Assembly: GCF_027484205.1 (NCBI RefSeq)
Contig: NZ_JAIXUB010000023.1
Coordinates: forward strand, 1-64,000
Length of the DNA stretch: 64,000 nt
Direction: 5' to 3'
From: Flavobacterium sp.
GTDB lineage: Bacteria > Bacteroidota > Bacteroidia > Flavobacteriales > Flavobacteriaceae
Made by a program: the position numbers and the translations under genes
Notes under the pieces: model-generated
What the model was told of the DNA's origin: nothing
Seen by the model: the letters and a program-made list of their open reading frames with translations, nothing else
Databases searched by the model: none
Shown: positions 7,677 through 14,961 of the stretch, piece by piece
Numbering within the stretch: position 1 is the stretch's first letter
How the letters are laid out: each line of letters starts with the position of its first letter

Positions 7677-8147
7677 ACGTCAGTTCGAGTGATTTTATAA
7701 AATGAAAATGCAATTTTTGTTTTATAAAATAGTATCGAGAACGGTATGAAAACAATATTTTATATTTTGCTAAATGCAACAATCTTATGTTTATATGTTA
7801 AAATGTTCTGATAGTTCCTATTATACAGGAGTTACAAGTAATTTAGAACAAAGAATGTTTCAGCATAACACCGCTTTTTTTCCTGATTGTTATACTTCTT
7901 CGCGAAGACCTGTTGAGTTAGTTTTCATAGCAGAATTCACAGATATTAATTTGGCAATTGAAAAAGAAAAACAAATTAAAAAATGGTCAAGATTAAAAAA
8001 AGAAGCTTTAATAAATGATGATTATGAAGCTTTGCCGAATTTGGCAAAGAAAGATTTTGATAAATAGTGTTTCATTTTCATAAGGTTCTCGATACAATTT
8101 TTATAAAATAGCTGGTCGCAGTTTTATAAAAATCACTCGAACTGACG
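7677..8147. mobile_element. Palindromic element carrying a GIY-YIG nuclease gene
   Basis: The left arm 7677-7745 is 69/69 identical to the left arm of the short element at 7371. The right arm 8069-8147 is nearly identical to the right arm at 7453-7531. The nuclease gene 7774-8067 fills the centre; its stop codon is one base before the right arm. The terminal inverted repeats are the same as in the short element. A full-length, gene-bearing element beside an empty one is the pattern of autonomous and non-autonomous mobile elements. Target-site duplications could not be recognised. Confidence 0.65.
7774..8067 (+). CDS. Small GIY-YIG nuclease-domain protein
   Basis: The 97-residue product is a single GIY-YIG domain of the UvrC-N/YhbQ type. 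The motif appears as VYML-(9)-YYTGVT near residues 6-21, followed by the conserved Arg in LEQRMFQHN and a Glu in EKEKQIKKW, where the catalytic Glu is expected. Such domains cut DNA with a metal ion; the cellular role of this single-domain subfamily is not established. No other domain is present. The gene lies wholly inside a palindromic element and has no room for a conventional upstream region. By position it could act on the element, in the way RAYT transposases act on REP sequences, but that is inference. Confidence 0.9.
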   Translation: MQQSYVYMLKCSDSSYYTGVTSNLEQRMFQHNTAFFPDCYTSSRRPVELVFIAEFTDINLAIEKEKQIKKWSRLKKEALINDDYEALPNLAKKDFDK

Positions 8148-8587
8148 ATAAGTATCGAGAACGGTTGTTAACTATATTGTTTCATTTTCATAAGGTTCTC
8201 GATACAATTTTTATAAAACAGCTAGTCGCAGTTTTATAAAAATCACTCGAACTGACGATAAGTGTCGAGAACGGTTGTTAGCTATATCGTTTCATTTTCA
8301 TAAGGTTCTCGATACAATTTTTATAAAACAGCTGGTCGCAGTTTTATAAAAATCACTCGAACTGACGGTATGTATCGAGAACTGTTTTTTGAGACTTTGT
8401 TTCATTTTCAGAAGGTTCTCGATACAATTTTTATAAAACAGCTGGTCACAGTTTTATAAAAATCACTCGAACTGACGATAAGTATCGAGAACGATTGTTA
8501 TCTATATCGTTTCATTTTCAGAAGGTTCTCGATACAATTTCTATAAAACAGCTGGTCGCAGTTTTATAAAAATCACTCGAACTGACG
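8148..8587. repeat. Four tandem 110-bp units (satellite) after the GIY-YIG element
   Basis: The motif ACTCGAACTGACG ends at 8147, 8257, 8367, 8477 and 8587, a strict 110-bp period. Each unit has a 10-bp inverted pair (TATCGAGAAC / GTTCTCGATA) around a variable centre and a 12-bp stem (TTTTTATAAAAC / GTTTTATAAAAA) around AGCTGGTCGCA. Units differ by a few substitutions. A sixth, decaying copy runs from 8588 to about 8645. Confidence 0.92.
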
Positions 8588-8797
8588 ATAAGTATTAAGA
8601 ACGGTTTTTTGAGACTGTGTTTCATTTTCAAAAGGTTTTCGTTAGTCCCGATACTTCATAATACTATTTCAAAAACTGTTATTTTTAAAATAAAATATAA
8701 CTTTAACACAAAGTAGTGTTATTTTCCTACAACTTTAACATTTTGCACAATACTACTGTATGGAAAGTTTCGTTATAGCCTTCATAATATTAGTTTA
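8588..8797. other. Gene-free stretch before the HTH gene
   Basis: It holds a decayed sixth satellite unit to about 8645, then about 150 bp of A/T-rich DNA with no recognisable promoter box, hairpin or coding potential. Confidence 0.5.
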
Positions 8798-9052
8798 ATG
8801 AGTAAAAAGATCAAGCAATTACAGGAGGAAGTGGCATCATTGAAAGCATTACTTCATTATGCTATACAGAAAAGCGAGGAGGAGCAATGGCTTGATAGTG
8901 CTGATGTAAAAACGTTATTTCATTTTAGTGAAAGTAAGTTGTACCGTCTTCGAAAAGCAAATCTAATACCTTGTACTTTAGTTGGAGGTCGATACATGTA
9001 TCCTAAGAGTTATTTTAGTGATGTGTTGATGGGGAAAATAAAAGAGAAGTAG
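8798..9052 (+). CDS. Small helix-turn-helix DNA-binding protein (excisionase/MerR-like)
   Basis: The 84-residue product has a predicted coiled coil at residues 3-30 (KKIKQLQEEVASLKALLHYA), then a compact winged-helix unit. WLDSADVKTLFHFSESKLYRL is the helix-turn-helix and LVGGRYMYPKSYFSDVL the wing and following helix. This arrangement is widespread in Bacteroidota mobile elements, where such proteins act as excision or transcription factors. No recombinase is next to it, so its target is unknown. It may be a leftover of an element together with the neighbouring repeats. Confidence 0.75.
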   Translation: MSKKIKQLQEEVASLKALLHYAIQKSEEEQWLDSADVKTLFHFSESKLYRLRKANLIPCTLVGGRYMYPKSYFSDVLMGKIKEK

Positions 9053-9095
9053 TTTTATTTTGACTACTATTTTTATTTGTGTTGCGCATAATTAT

Positions 9096-9134
9096 AAAAA
9101 CTACATCACTTTCTATTGTTGATGTAGTTTTTTT
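9096..9134. terminator. Bidirectional terminator between convergent genes
   Basis: AAAAACTACATCA (9096-9108) pairs with TGATGTAGTTTTT (9120-9132). A-runs on the left and T-runs on the right let it serve both the plus-strand HTH gene and the minus-strand VOC operon end. Confidence 0.88.
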
Positions 9135-9157
9135 ATAAAAATTAATTACTTAACTAA

Positions 9158-9748
9158 TTATTTAAGTTCAGAGAGAACTATTTTTTTCTGTTTAAAAGTA
9201 TTCTTCATTGCTTTTTCTCTAACTTTTGGGTCATTGCTATTGATGAGGTCAAAATACTCCACAGGAACCACTTGCCATGATAAGCCATATTTGTCTTTGC
9301 ACCAACCACAAGAACCTTCTTCGCCGCCATTTGCCGTTAATGCGTTCCAATAATAATCAACCTCTGCTTGGTCTTTGCAATTAACAACCATTGAAACAGC
9401 TTCGTTGAATTTGAAATATGGTCCAGCAGCTAAAATACTTAGCTCAATGTTGCCAATTTCTATTACTGCTGTATCAAAGCTGTCCTGTCCACCTTGTTCT
9501 TTAGCTTCGGATGGATTTTCATAGTTGTGGTATTCTTTTAGTTTACCATCTTTGAAAATCGAAAGGTAATAGTTTGCCACCGCTTTGGCATCTTTATCAA
9601 CCCAAAGGCATGGTGTTATTTTTTGGGTAATTGAACTTGCTTTTTTTGTTGAAGTAGTATCAACTTTATTATTTTTGTCAGCATTCTGTTGCGAATTTCC
9701 ACAAGCTGTTAAATTGGCTATTATCAATAAGGTTAAAAGTTTTTTCAT
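9158..9748 (-). CDS. VOC-family (PhnB-like) lipoprotein
   Basis: The 196-residue product has a lipoprotein signal (MKKLLTLLIIANLTACG, lipid Cys at 16), a Ser/Thr/Lys linker, then a PhnB-type vicinal-oxygen-chelate domain from about residue 42 (ITPCLWVDKDAKAVANYYLSIF). GQDSFDTAVIEIGNIELSILAAGP and the closing DKYGLSWQVVPVEY are family hallmarks. Family members bind small molecules or act as glyoxalase-like enzymes; the substrate here is unknown. An exported VOC domain is less common than the cytoplasmic form. It is the last gene of the ArsR operon, four bases after the SRPBCC gene. Confidence 0.85.
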   Translation of the reverse strand: MKKLLTLLIIANLTACGNSQQNADKNNKVDTTSTKKASSITQKITPCLWVDKDAKAVANYYLSIFKDGKLKEYHNYENPSEAKEQGGQDSFDTAVIEIGNIELSILAAGPYFKFNEAVSMVVNCKDQAEVDYYWNALTANGGEEGSCGWCKDKYGLSWQVVPVEYFDLINSNDPKVREKAMKNTFKQKKIVLSELK

Positions 9749-9752
9749 TGTA

Positions 9753-10247
9753 TTAGTTATTTAAATTTGGTAATAAATTTGCTAATTCGTTCAAAGTCGC
9801 CGTAAATCCTTCTTTGAAGCCCATTTCAATCATTCTTTCCATTCTTTCAAGCGATTCGTTGTAAATAGAAATGCTAACCTTTGTATAATTGTTTTCTTCA
9901 CTAAAATTCAAATCCCAATTAGAACCAGGTAAGTTAGGGTTTTCTTCTTTATCTGCAAATGAACTTAGGAATTTAAAATTAGTCTTTGGCGTGATTGAAG
10001 TATATTTTTGAATGGACCACATTTCTTGTCCTTCTGGACTTACCATGGCATAAAATCGTCGTCCACCAACTTCAAAATTCATTACTTTAGTTTTTGATTC
10101 AAATGGTTTTGGTGCCCACCATTGGTCTAGAATTTCTTTATTTGTAAATGCTTCCCAAACTAAGGAAAGTTCCGCATTAAATACTCTTTCAATCGTTACC
10201 GTTTTTGTTGATTTGTTCACTATAAAGTCAAATTGTAAAGCGTTCAT
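9753..10247 (-). CDS. SRPBCC/AHSA1-like domain protein
   Basis: The 164-residue product is a single START-like helix-grip domain. The signature [33 protein letters not shown] is followed by the [17 protein letters not shown] core and ends with a long C-terminal helix ([21 protein letters not shown]). These proteins bind hydrophobic ligands, and ArsR-SRPBCC pairs are a common two-gene module with unknown ligand. It is cytoplasmic, with no signal peptide, and lies four bases from genes on both sides, so it belongs to one transcript with the ArsR regulator. Confidence 0.9.
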   Translation of the reverse strand: MNALQFDFIVNKSTKTVTIERVFNAELSLVWEAFTNKEILDQWWAPKPFESKTKVMNFEVGGRRFYAMVSPEGQEMWSIQKYTSITPKTNFKFLSSFADKEENPNLPGSNWDLNFSEENNYTKVSISIYNESLERMERMIEMGFKEGFTATLNELANLLPNLNN

Positions 10248-10251
10248 GTTG

Positions 10252-10750
10252 TTATTTTTTAAAAGTTGATAATAAAGCGTCTAATTGATTCAAGCCCATA
10301 GTAAACCCTTCTTTGAAGCCGAGTTCAATTACTTTTTCTAAATCGGCTAAGGTTTCATATTTTGCTTCTATAGTTACTAAAGTTATTCCATTTGCTTCAG
10401 TAAACGTGTTGGTCCATTCAGTTCTTGGCATGTCAAGGTTAGTAACGCCATTCTCATCACAAAAAGCATCTAAACCAGTATAACTCACTAGAGGATTAAT
10501 TTTTATATAATCATTTTTGCACCAATGGGATAGATTTTCAGGACTAATCATGGCATATAGCCAAGTACCACCTTCTTTAAAATCCATTGATTTTGTTTTG
10601 ATACGGTTTTGGTGCCCACCATTGGTCGAGCAATTCGGGTTTTGTCCATGCATCCCAAACTAATTCCAAAGTTCCATTAAATTCACGTTTTACATTTACG
10701 GTTTGTGCTTCTTTATTGATAGTAAAATCAAATAATAAATTACTGTTCAT
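10252..10750 (-). pseudogene. SRPBCC/AHSA1-like gene broken by a frameshift
   Basis: From the ATG at 10750 one frame reads MNSNLLFDFTINKEAQTVN..., includes [10 protein letters not shown] and stops at 10577. A second frame, open down to 10252, supplies TKSMDFKEGG, the AMISPE core and the C-terminal helix. The intact neighbour at 9753 has both parts in one frame, so a one-base change near 10600-10612 separates the halves. The ATG overlaps the ArsR stop by 11 bases (translational coupling). It could be a true pseudogene, a slippage site or a sequencing error. If joined, the protein would be about 165 residues. Confidence 0.85.
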
Positions 10751-11066
10751 TGTTTTTGTTTTTAATTGTTGCTAATAGAGTGTCAAGTTGATTAAATCGG
10801 GTTTCCCAAATCGCTCTGAATTGTTCCATCCATTGGTCAATTTCTTTCATTTTGTCAATTTCAAGTGAGTAATAAATTTCTCTACCTTTTTGCTCTTGTT
10901 TTATAAGATCACATTCTGATAGTATTCGCAAATGTTTTGAAATGGCTTGTCGAGTAGTATTGAAGTTCTCTGCAATGGCATTTGGCGTCATGGCTTGTAG
11001 CGCAATCAAGGTTATAATGCCTCGCCGAGTTGGGTCGGCAATGGCTTGAAATATGTCTCTTCTCAT
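10740..11066 (-). CDS. ArsR-family transcriptional regulator
   Basis: The 108-residue product is a single winged-helix domain: RRDIFQAIADPTRRGIITLIA at the start, recognition helix NTTRQAISKHLRILSECDLI, and wing KGREIYYSLEIDKM, followed by WMEQFRAIWETRFNQLDTLL. No metal-binding Cys pair is visible, as is usual for the SRPBCC-linked subgroup. The ATG at 11066 was chosen because the family starts at this MRRDIF and the -7 promoter box at 11100-11107 would leave no room for the longer frame. It heads a four-gene operon and probably represses itself through the inverted repeats in its promoter. Confidence 0.92.
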   Translation of the reverse strand: MRRDIFQAIADPTRRGIITLIALQAMTPNAIAENFNTTRQAISKHLRILSECDLIKQEQKGREIYYSLEIDKMKEIDQWMEQFRAIWETRFNQLDTLLATIKNKNNEQ

Positions 11067-11092
11067 TTGTAATATTATTTTAATGAAACCAA

Positions 11093-11130
11093 TTGGTTGC
11101 AAATATAAATGCAACCTTTCGGTTGCGCAA
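11093..11130 (-). promoter_or_regulatory. Promoter and operator of the ArsR operon
   Basis: Read on the minus strand, TTG (11128-11130) and TATATTTG (11100-11107) are 20 bp apart, matching the Bacteroidota promoter. The inverted pair GGTTGCA (11095-11101) and TGCAACC (11110-11116) straddles the -7 box, and a third half-site GGTTGCG lies at 11121-11127 between the boxes. This is the expected place for an autoregulatory repressor site. Confidence 0.8.
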
Positions 11131-11190
11131 ATTTTTTTACACTTTTTTTAAAATGTAGGGTAGAAGTGAGGAAGTTGAAATATTGAAAGC

Positions 11191-11226
11191 AAAAAAAAAC
11201 TACATCATTGCTGAGGTAGTTTTTGT
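11191..11226 (-). terminator. Terminator-like hairpin downstream of the 11349 gene
   Basis: AACTACATCA (11198-11207) pairs with TGAGGTAGTT (11212-11221) with one mismatch. It is flanked by A-runs and T-runs, so it could act on either strand. Confidence 0.7.
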
Positions 11227-11348
11227 TTTCTCTTTAGTACTATAGAAAGTCTTTTGTTTTTTATTTATGACTTAATATTATTGTAAGTTCAGGAGATATA
11301 GATGCGCAAAATAGTACTTTATAGCGTATTAAAACTCCAATTATTGTT

Positions 11349-11738
11349 TTAATCTGTCTCTACATTTTCATCAAATTTCAATACAAATTTTTCTACTTTA
11401 TCTGGATCTAATTTGCACTCGTTTAATGTTTTATCTGCAAGTAATTTTTTAATTAATAATTTCTTTGTGAATATATATGACTTTGATGTAAAGCTTAATT
11501 TCTTGTCAAGAAAAGTTATCTTATTGTATAGTGAACCATATCTACTGTTATGGATGTATTTTAAAAATATTATTTCATTTCCATCTAAATCTGAAATCGA
11601 AACATTATTTACATCTCCACTTATTTTCAGACATTCTTTGCCGTCAATTGACACAACATCATCTTTAATTTTAATTTCTTGACTAAAACCTACAAGGCAC
11701 ATAAAAAGTAAGCTTAAGGTTAAAATGTTTTTTTTCAT
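11349..11738 (-). CDS. Secreted protein of unknown function
   Basis: The 129-residue product has a signal peptide (MKKNILTLSLLFMCLVGFSQ, cleaved after SQ as usual in Flavobacteriaceae). The mature part has an alternating hydrophobic pattern (VVSIDGKECLKISGDVNNVSISDLDGNEIIFLKYI) that suggests a small beta-rich fold, followed by a Lys-rich helical segment (FTKKLLIKKLLADKTL). No family was recognised. It stands alone between two gene-free gaps and is followed by the hairpin at 11191-11226. Confidence 0.7.
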   Translation of the reverse strand: MKKNILTLSLLFMCLVGFSQEIKIKDDVVSIDGKECLKISGDVNNVSISDLDGNEIIFLKYIHNSRYGSLYNKITFLDKKLSFTSKSYIFTKKLLIKKLLADKTLNECKLDPDKVEKFVLKFDENVETD

Positions 11739-11856
11739 TTTCTTTTTTGTTTTAATTGTTATATGTTATTTATTATGGGATTCTTTTAAAATATCTTTTA
11801 CATGTTACTTCTATCGAAAATAATATATTTTGATGTTTTTGAAGATGTTTAAAAAA

Positions 11857-12342
11857 TTAATTTAAATGATTTTTAATTAAAATTTCGAAATGATTAAAAA
11901 TTGGTTTATAGGCATCATTAAATTTTTGTTTCTGATTGGAATTTAATATTTGAAAACCATAATCATCTGCAAAATTAACCTTTATAGTATTTGTTAATGA
12001 ACTTGTTACGATGATTCTCATAGGTAAACTTAAAGGATTTACATTTAACCATCCATTTAAAACGGCATCTTCGCTTTTACCTGAGTATGCAATTAAGCCA
12101 TCATTTACATCTTCAATTATTCTGAAATTATTTTCTTCTAATAATTTTCTAATTTTTAAGATGGATGCCTCACTATAATTTGATGGAATCTCAAATTCAT
12201 AATTAGCTTTGCCTTCTTTTAATTTTGAAATTTTATTTTTCGATTTTTGAAATTGTCTTCTTGCTTTGCTTCTGATAATTAAGATTATAATTAGAGCACC
12301 AATAGCTATTATTGCTAATATAATTAGTAAAATTCTTTTCAT
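11857..12342 (-). CDS. Membrane-anchored protein of unknown function
   Basis: The 161-residue product has one N-terminal membrane segment (residues 4-23, ILLIILAIIAIGALIIILII) followed by a basic stretch (RSKARRQFQKSKNKISKLK) and a roughly 120-residue globular part. The topology suggests an anchored domain; the positive charge after the segment favours a cytoplasmic location. No family was recognised. A -7-like box, TATCTTTA on the minus strand, lies 20 bp before the start. Confidence 0.7.
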   Translation of the reverse strand: MKRILLIILAIIAIGALIIILIIRSKARRQFQKSKNKISKLKEGKANYEFEIPSNYSEASILKIRKLLEENNFRIIEDVNDGLIAYSGKSEDAVLNGWLNVNPLSLPMRIIVTSSLTNTIKVNFADDYGFQILNSNQKQKFNDAYKPIFNHFEILIKNHLN

Positions 12343-12361
12343 GATACGTTTTTTTTTTGGC

Positions 12362-12369
12362 TAAAGATA
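12362..12369 (-). promoter_or_regulatory. -7 promoter box upstream of the 11857-12342 gene
   Basis: TATCTTTA on the minus strand is one base from the TAnnTTTG consensus. The same box is found before several genes of the 11-25 kb strip. Upstream of it, the sequence GCCGTTTCTCGCAATT resembles one arm of the attC-like elements at 22-25 kb. Confidence 0.5.
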
Positions 12370-12544
12370 AAAATTATTGCGAAACGTAAACATGAATTTA
12401 CAACAGAATTTGAAATTGCGAGAAACGGCTATTATTCGGAAACCATAATTCTGATGTAACGTTTATTTTTTTCTTGTGACTACTTATTTTTTGTGACACA
12501 ATAAAATTAAGTATCGAATTTACTTGTGAAATAATCATAAAAAA

Positions 12545-12568
12545 AACCACAAGCAATAACTTGTGGTT
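12545..12568 (-). terminator. Intrinsic terminator of the SDR gene
   Basis: AACCACAAG (12545-12553) and CTTGTGGTT (12560-12568) form a 9-bp stem. The A-run on its left is a T-run in the minus-strand transcript. It lies 20 bp past the stop. Confidence 0.85.
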
Positions 12569-12588
12569 CAAAATATTAAAAAAGTTTC

Positions 12589-13356
12589 TTAAATATTAAA
12601 TCCTCCAGAAACTTCAAGGCGTTGGGCGTTAATCCATTTAGATTCTTCACTACATAAAAAGGCAACAACTGAACCAATATCGTCTGGCAATCCAACTCTT
12701 CCTAAAGCGGTATTTGACGATAACATATCGTTTAAATCTTTATTATCACGAACAGCACCACCACCAAAATCAGTTTCGATTGCGCCTGGTGCAACAGTAT
12801 TAACTCTAATTTTACGCACACCTAATTCTAAAGCTTGGTAACGGCTTAACGATTCGATTGCGGCTTTCATAATTGCATACGCAGCATATCCGTTAAAGCT
12901 AAAACGTGCCAATCCTGAAGAAATGTTTACAATACTGGCGCCATCTTGTAGTAATGGCAATAACTTTTGGGTTAAAAAGAATGCTCCTTTTAGATGAATG
13001 TTCACCATGCTATCAAATTGTTCCATAGTTGTTTCAGCATAAGAAGCATGAATTCCAACTCCAGCATTGTTGACTAAAGCAGAAAGTTTCTCGGTATGGA
13101 ATTCGTTCTTTAAAGTCGTAGCTAATGTGCTTGCGAAATGGTCAAATGAATTGGCATCGGCAACATCCAGTTGAAGTGCGAATGCTCTACGTCCGTTATT
13201 TTTAATTTCATTTACAACTTCTTGCGCGAATTCGCTTTTAGTTTGATAGGTTAGAATTACATCAAAACCTTTTTTTGCTAATTGCAACGCCATATCTTTT
13301 CCAAGTCCACGGCTTCCACCTGTTACTAAGGCAATTTTGTTTACTGTATTTGTCAT
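12589..13356 (-). CDS. SDR-family NAD(P)-dependent oxidoreductase
   Basis: The 255-residue product is a classical short-chain dehydrogenase. It has the cofactor motif TGGSRGLG (residues 13-20), the structural NNAG motif, a catalytic Ser in NISSG and the active-site YxxxK in YAIMK, followed by NTVAPGAIETD. Arg and Lys near the cofactor site suggest NADP(H). The substrate cannot be told. The AraC-type regulator just upstream on the same strand, about 90 bp away, is a common partner and may control it. Confidence 0.93.
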   Translation of the reverse strand: MTNTVNKIALVTGGSRGLGKDMALQLAKKGFDVILTYQTKSEFAQEVVNEIKNNGRRAFALQLDVADANSFDHFASTLATTLKNEFHTEKLSALVNNAGVGIHASYAETTMEQFDSMVNIHLKGAFFLTQKLLPLLQDGASIVNISSGLARFSFNGYAAYAIMKAAIESLSRYQALELGVRKIRVNTVAPGAIETDFGGGAVRDNKDLNDMLSSNTALGRVGLPDDIGSVVAFLCSEESKWINAQRLEVSGGFNI

Positions 13357-13449
13357 TTTTATTTATGAATTAATTACAGTGCAAAGTTGGGTAATCTACC
13401 TCAAGTGATTGTTGCGAGATTCAAAGTGTTATTTGTAAAAATCAAATAA

Positions 13450-14382
13450 TTAGTTTTCTCGATAATGTAATGGCGAAGTTTGGGTTTGCTTTTTAAAGAA
13501 ATTAGAAAAATGAGCTACTTCGTCAAATCCGAGGCAATTGGCAATTTCAGAAATATTCCAATCAGTTTGTTTTAAAAGTATTTTAGCTTCTTGTGTGATG
13601 CGACTTGCGATGATTTCGGTGGTGGTTTTTCCGGTAGCTTCTTTAAGTACTTTATTTAAATGATTGACGTGGATGCGAAGATTTTCTGCATATTCCTTTG
13701 CAGTGCGCAACTGAAGTTCATGATTAATCGATTCTATGGGAAACTGTCGTTCGAGTAGTTCTATAAAAAGCGACGAAATTCTGGAGGTCGCATTGTGGGT
13801 TTCTTTAGTTCCTTCAATAGGTTTTAGTTTTTGTCCCGTATGAATAAGTTCACTGACATAATTACGTAAAAGATCATATTTAAAAGCATAATCGGATTGA
13901 ATTTCGCTATTCATTTTTAGAAAAATGCGTTCAATGTCATTGAATTGTTCGTCTGTGATATGGAAAACAAAATCGCTTTGATTGCTAAAAATAGGAAGTG
14001 TATCAAGATTTAAAGCGGTTTTAGATTTGTGCATAAAATCAGCAGTAAAGACACAAAAATAACCCGATTGGTTTTCGTCTTGTGGCATGTAACGGTATGG
14101 AATTCGTGGTGATGCAAAAAGAATTCCTTTTTGTTTGATTTCGATTTGTTTATCGGCATATTCCACAAGATTGTGTCCGTTTATAAGACTGATTTTGTAG
14201 TATGTTCTTCGGTTGTAAGGCATTACGATTTTGCCTTTGCAAACCCTGTTCATTTCACCAATATTGAATATGTTAAAATGACCAATATCGTTATTACTTT
14301 GCTCACTGAAAAACAATTCGGTTAACGGGCATTTATCGTCAAATATTTCTTTGTAGAATTCGTTTATGGAAATGGTTGTCAT
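13450..14382 (-). CDS. AraC-family transcriptional regulator
   Basis: The 310-residue product has an N-terminal cupin-like sensing part (residues 20-180, including YNRRTYYKISLINGHNLVEY) and a C-terminal AraC double helix-turn-helix. The first HTH is LRTAKEYAENLRIHVNHLNKVLKEATGKT, spanned by two recognisable helices, and the second is WNISEIANCLGFDEVAHFSNFFKKQT. The ATG at 14382 was preferred over an in-frame start 24 codons upstream, whose extra residues (FLCFSSKKYKNYYLCK) are low-complexity and overlap a likely promoter region. Probable target: the SDR gene downstream. Confidence 0.9.
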   Translation of the reverse strand: MTTISINEFYKEIFDDKCPLTELFFSEQSNNDIGHFNIFNIGEMNRVCKGKIVMPYNRRTYYKISLINGHNLVEYADKQIEIKQKGILFASPRIPYRYMPQDENQSGYFCVFTADFMHKSKTALNLDTLPIFSNQSDFVFHITDEQFNDIERIFLKMNSEIQSDYAFKYDLLRNYVSELIHTGQKLKPIEGTKETHNATSRISSLFIELLERQFPIESINHELQLRTAKEYAENLRIHVNHLNKVLKEATGKTTTEIIASRITQEAKILLKQTDWNISEIANCLGFDEVAHFSNFFKKQTQTSPLHYREN

Positions 14383-14443
14383 TTTGTAAAAATCAAATAT
14401 TTTGCAAAGGTAATAGTTTTTATATTTTTTAGATGAAAAACAT

Positions 14444-14470
14444 AAAAAAACCACAAGTGTGTACTTGTGG
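14444..14470 (-). terminator. Intrinsic terminator of the VOC gene
   Basis: CCACAAG (14451-14457) pairs with CTTGTGG (14464-14470). The seven A at 14444-14450 form the T-run on the minus strand. The stem is almost the same as that at 12545-12568. Confidence 0.82.
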
Positions 14471-14496
14471 CTAGTTGTTATTTTCTTTTAAAACAG

Positions 14497-14877
14497 TTAT
14501 GCCATCGAGTGAAATCCAATTGAATTTCCTTCAGTGTCTAAAGCAATACCGCAAAATCCGTGTTCGCCTAAAGACATTTTTTCTTGAAGCACAGTTCCGC
14601 CAGCTTGTGCCACACGAGAAAGTTCTACAGAACAATCATCGCATCCAAAATAAACTAACGTTCCGCCATTTCCTGGTGACATGTCTTTCATTTTGCACAA
14701 TGCACCACTGATGTTTTTTCCACCTTCTTCCCAAGGAAAACATAGCATTTCTAGGTCGCCAAAACCACCAGGAGTTTGCATTGGAATCATGGTTATGTTT
14801 AATATAGTTTCATAAAATTTTTGGGCACGTGCCATATCGGACACATAAATTTCTACCCACGCAAATGGATTTTTCAT
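14497..14877 (-). CDS. VOC-family glyoxalase/bleomycin-resistance-like protein
   Basis: The 126-residue product is one VOC domain of two beta-alpha-beta-beta-beta modules. The opening FAWVEIYVSDMARAQKFYETIL and the closing EHGFCGIALDTEGNSIGFHSM are typical. His and Glu in the closing strand fit metal ligands. There is no signal peptide. The substrate is unknown; similar proteins are annotated as lyases or as small-molecule sensors. It is a single gene with its own terminator, divergent from the membrane protein at 14962. Confidence 0.9.
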   Translation of the reverse strand: MKNPFAWVEIYVSDMARAQKFYETILNITMIPMQTPGGFGDLEMLCFPWEEGGKNISGALCKMKDMSPGNGGTLVYFGCDDCSVELSRVAQAGGTVLQEKMSLGEHGFCGIALDTEGNSIGFHSMA

Positions 14878-14961
14878 AGGGTTTGTTTTTAGTTATTGAT
14901 TGTTATTTCAAATGTAAAAAAAAATTGTATTATTGTGGTAAGCCTTATATTATTTTTGAAG

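Noticed and set aside
7371..8645. A second CRISPR array made of the 110-bp repeats
   Set aside because: Units are directly abutting without unique spacers and contain internal palindromes; no cas genes are on that side.
14951..14958. TATTTTTG as promoter of the 14962 gene
   Set aside because: It is only three bases before the start codon and lacks a TTG at 17-21 bp, so it may be chance in A/T-rich DNA. It is mentioned in the gene entry but not listed.
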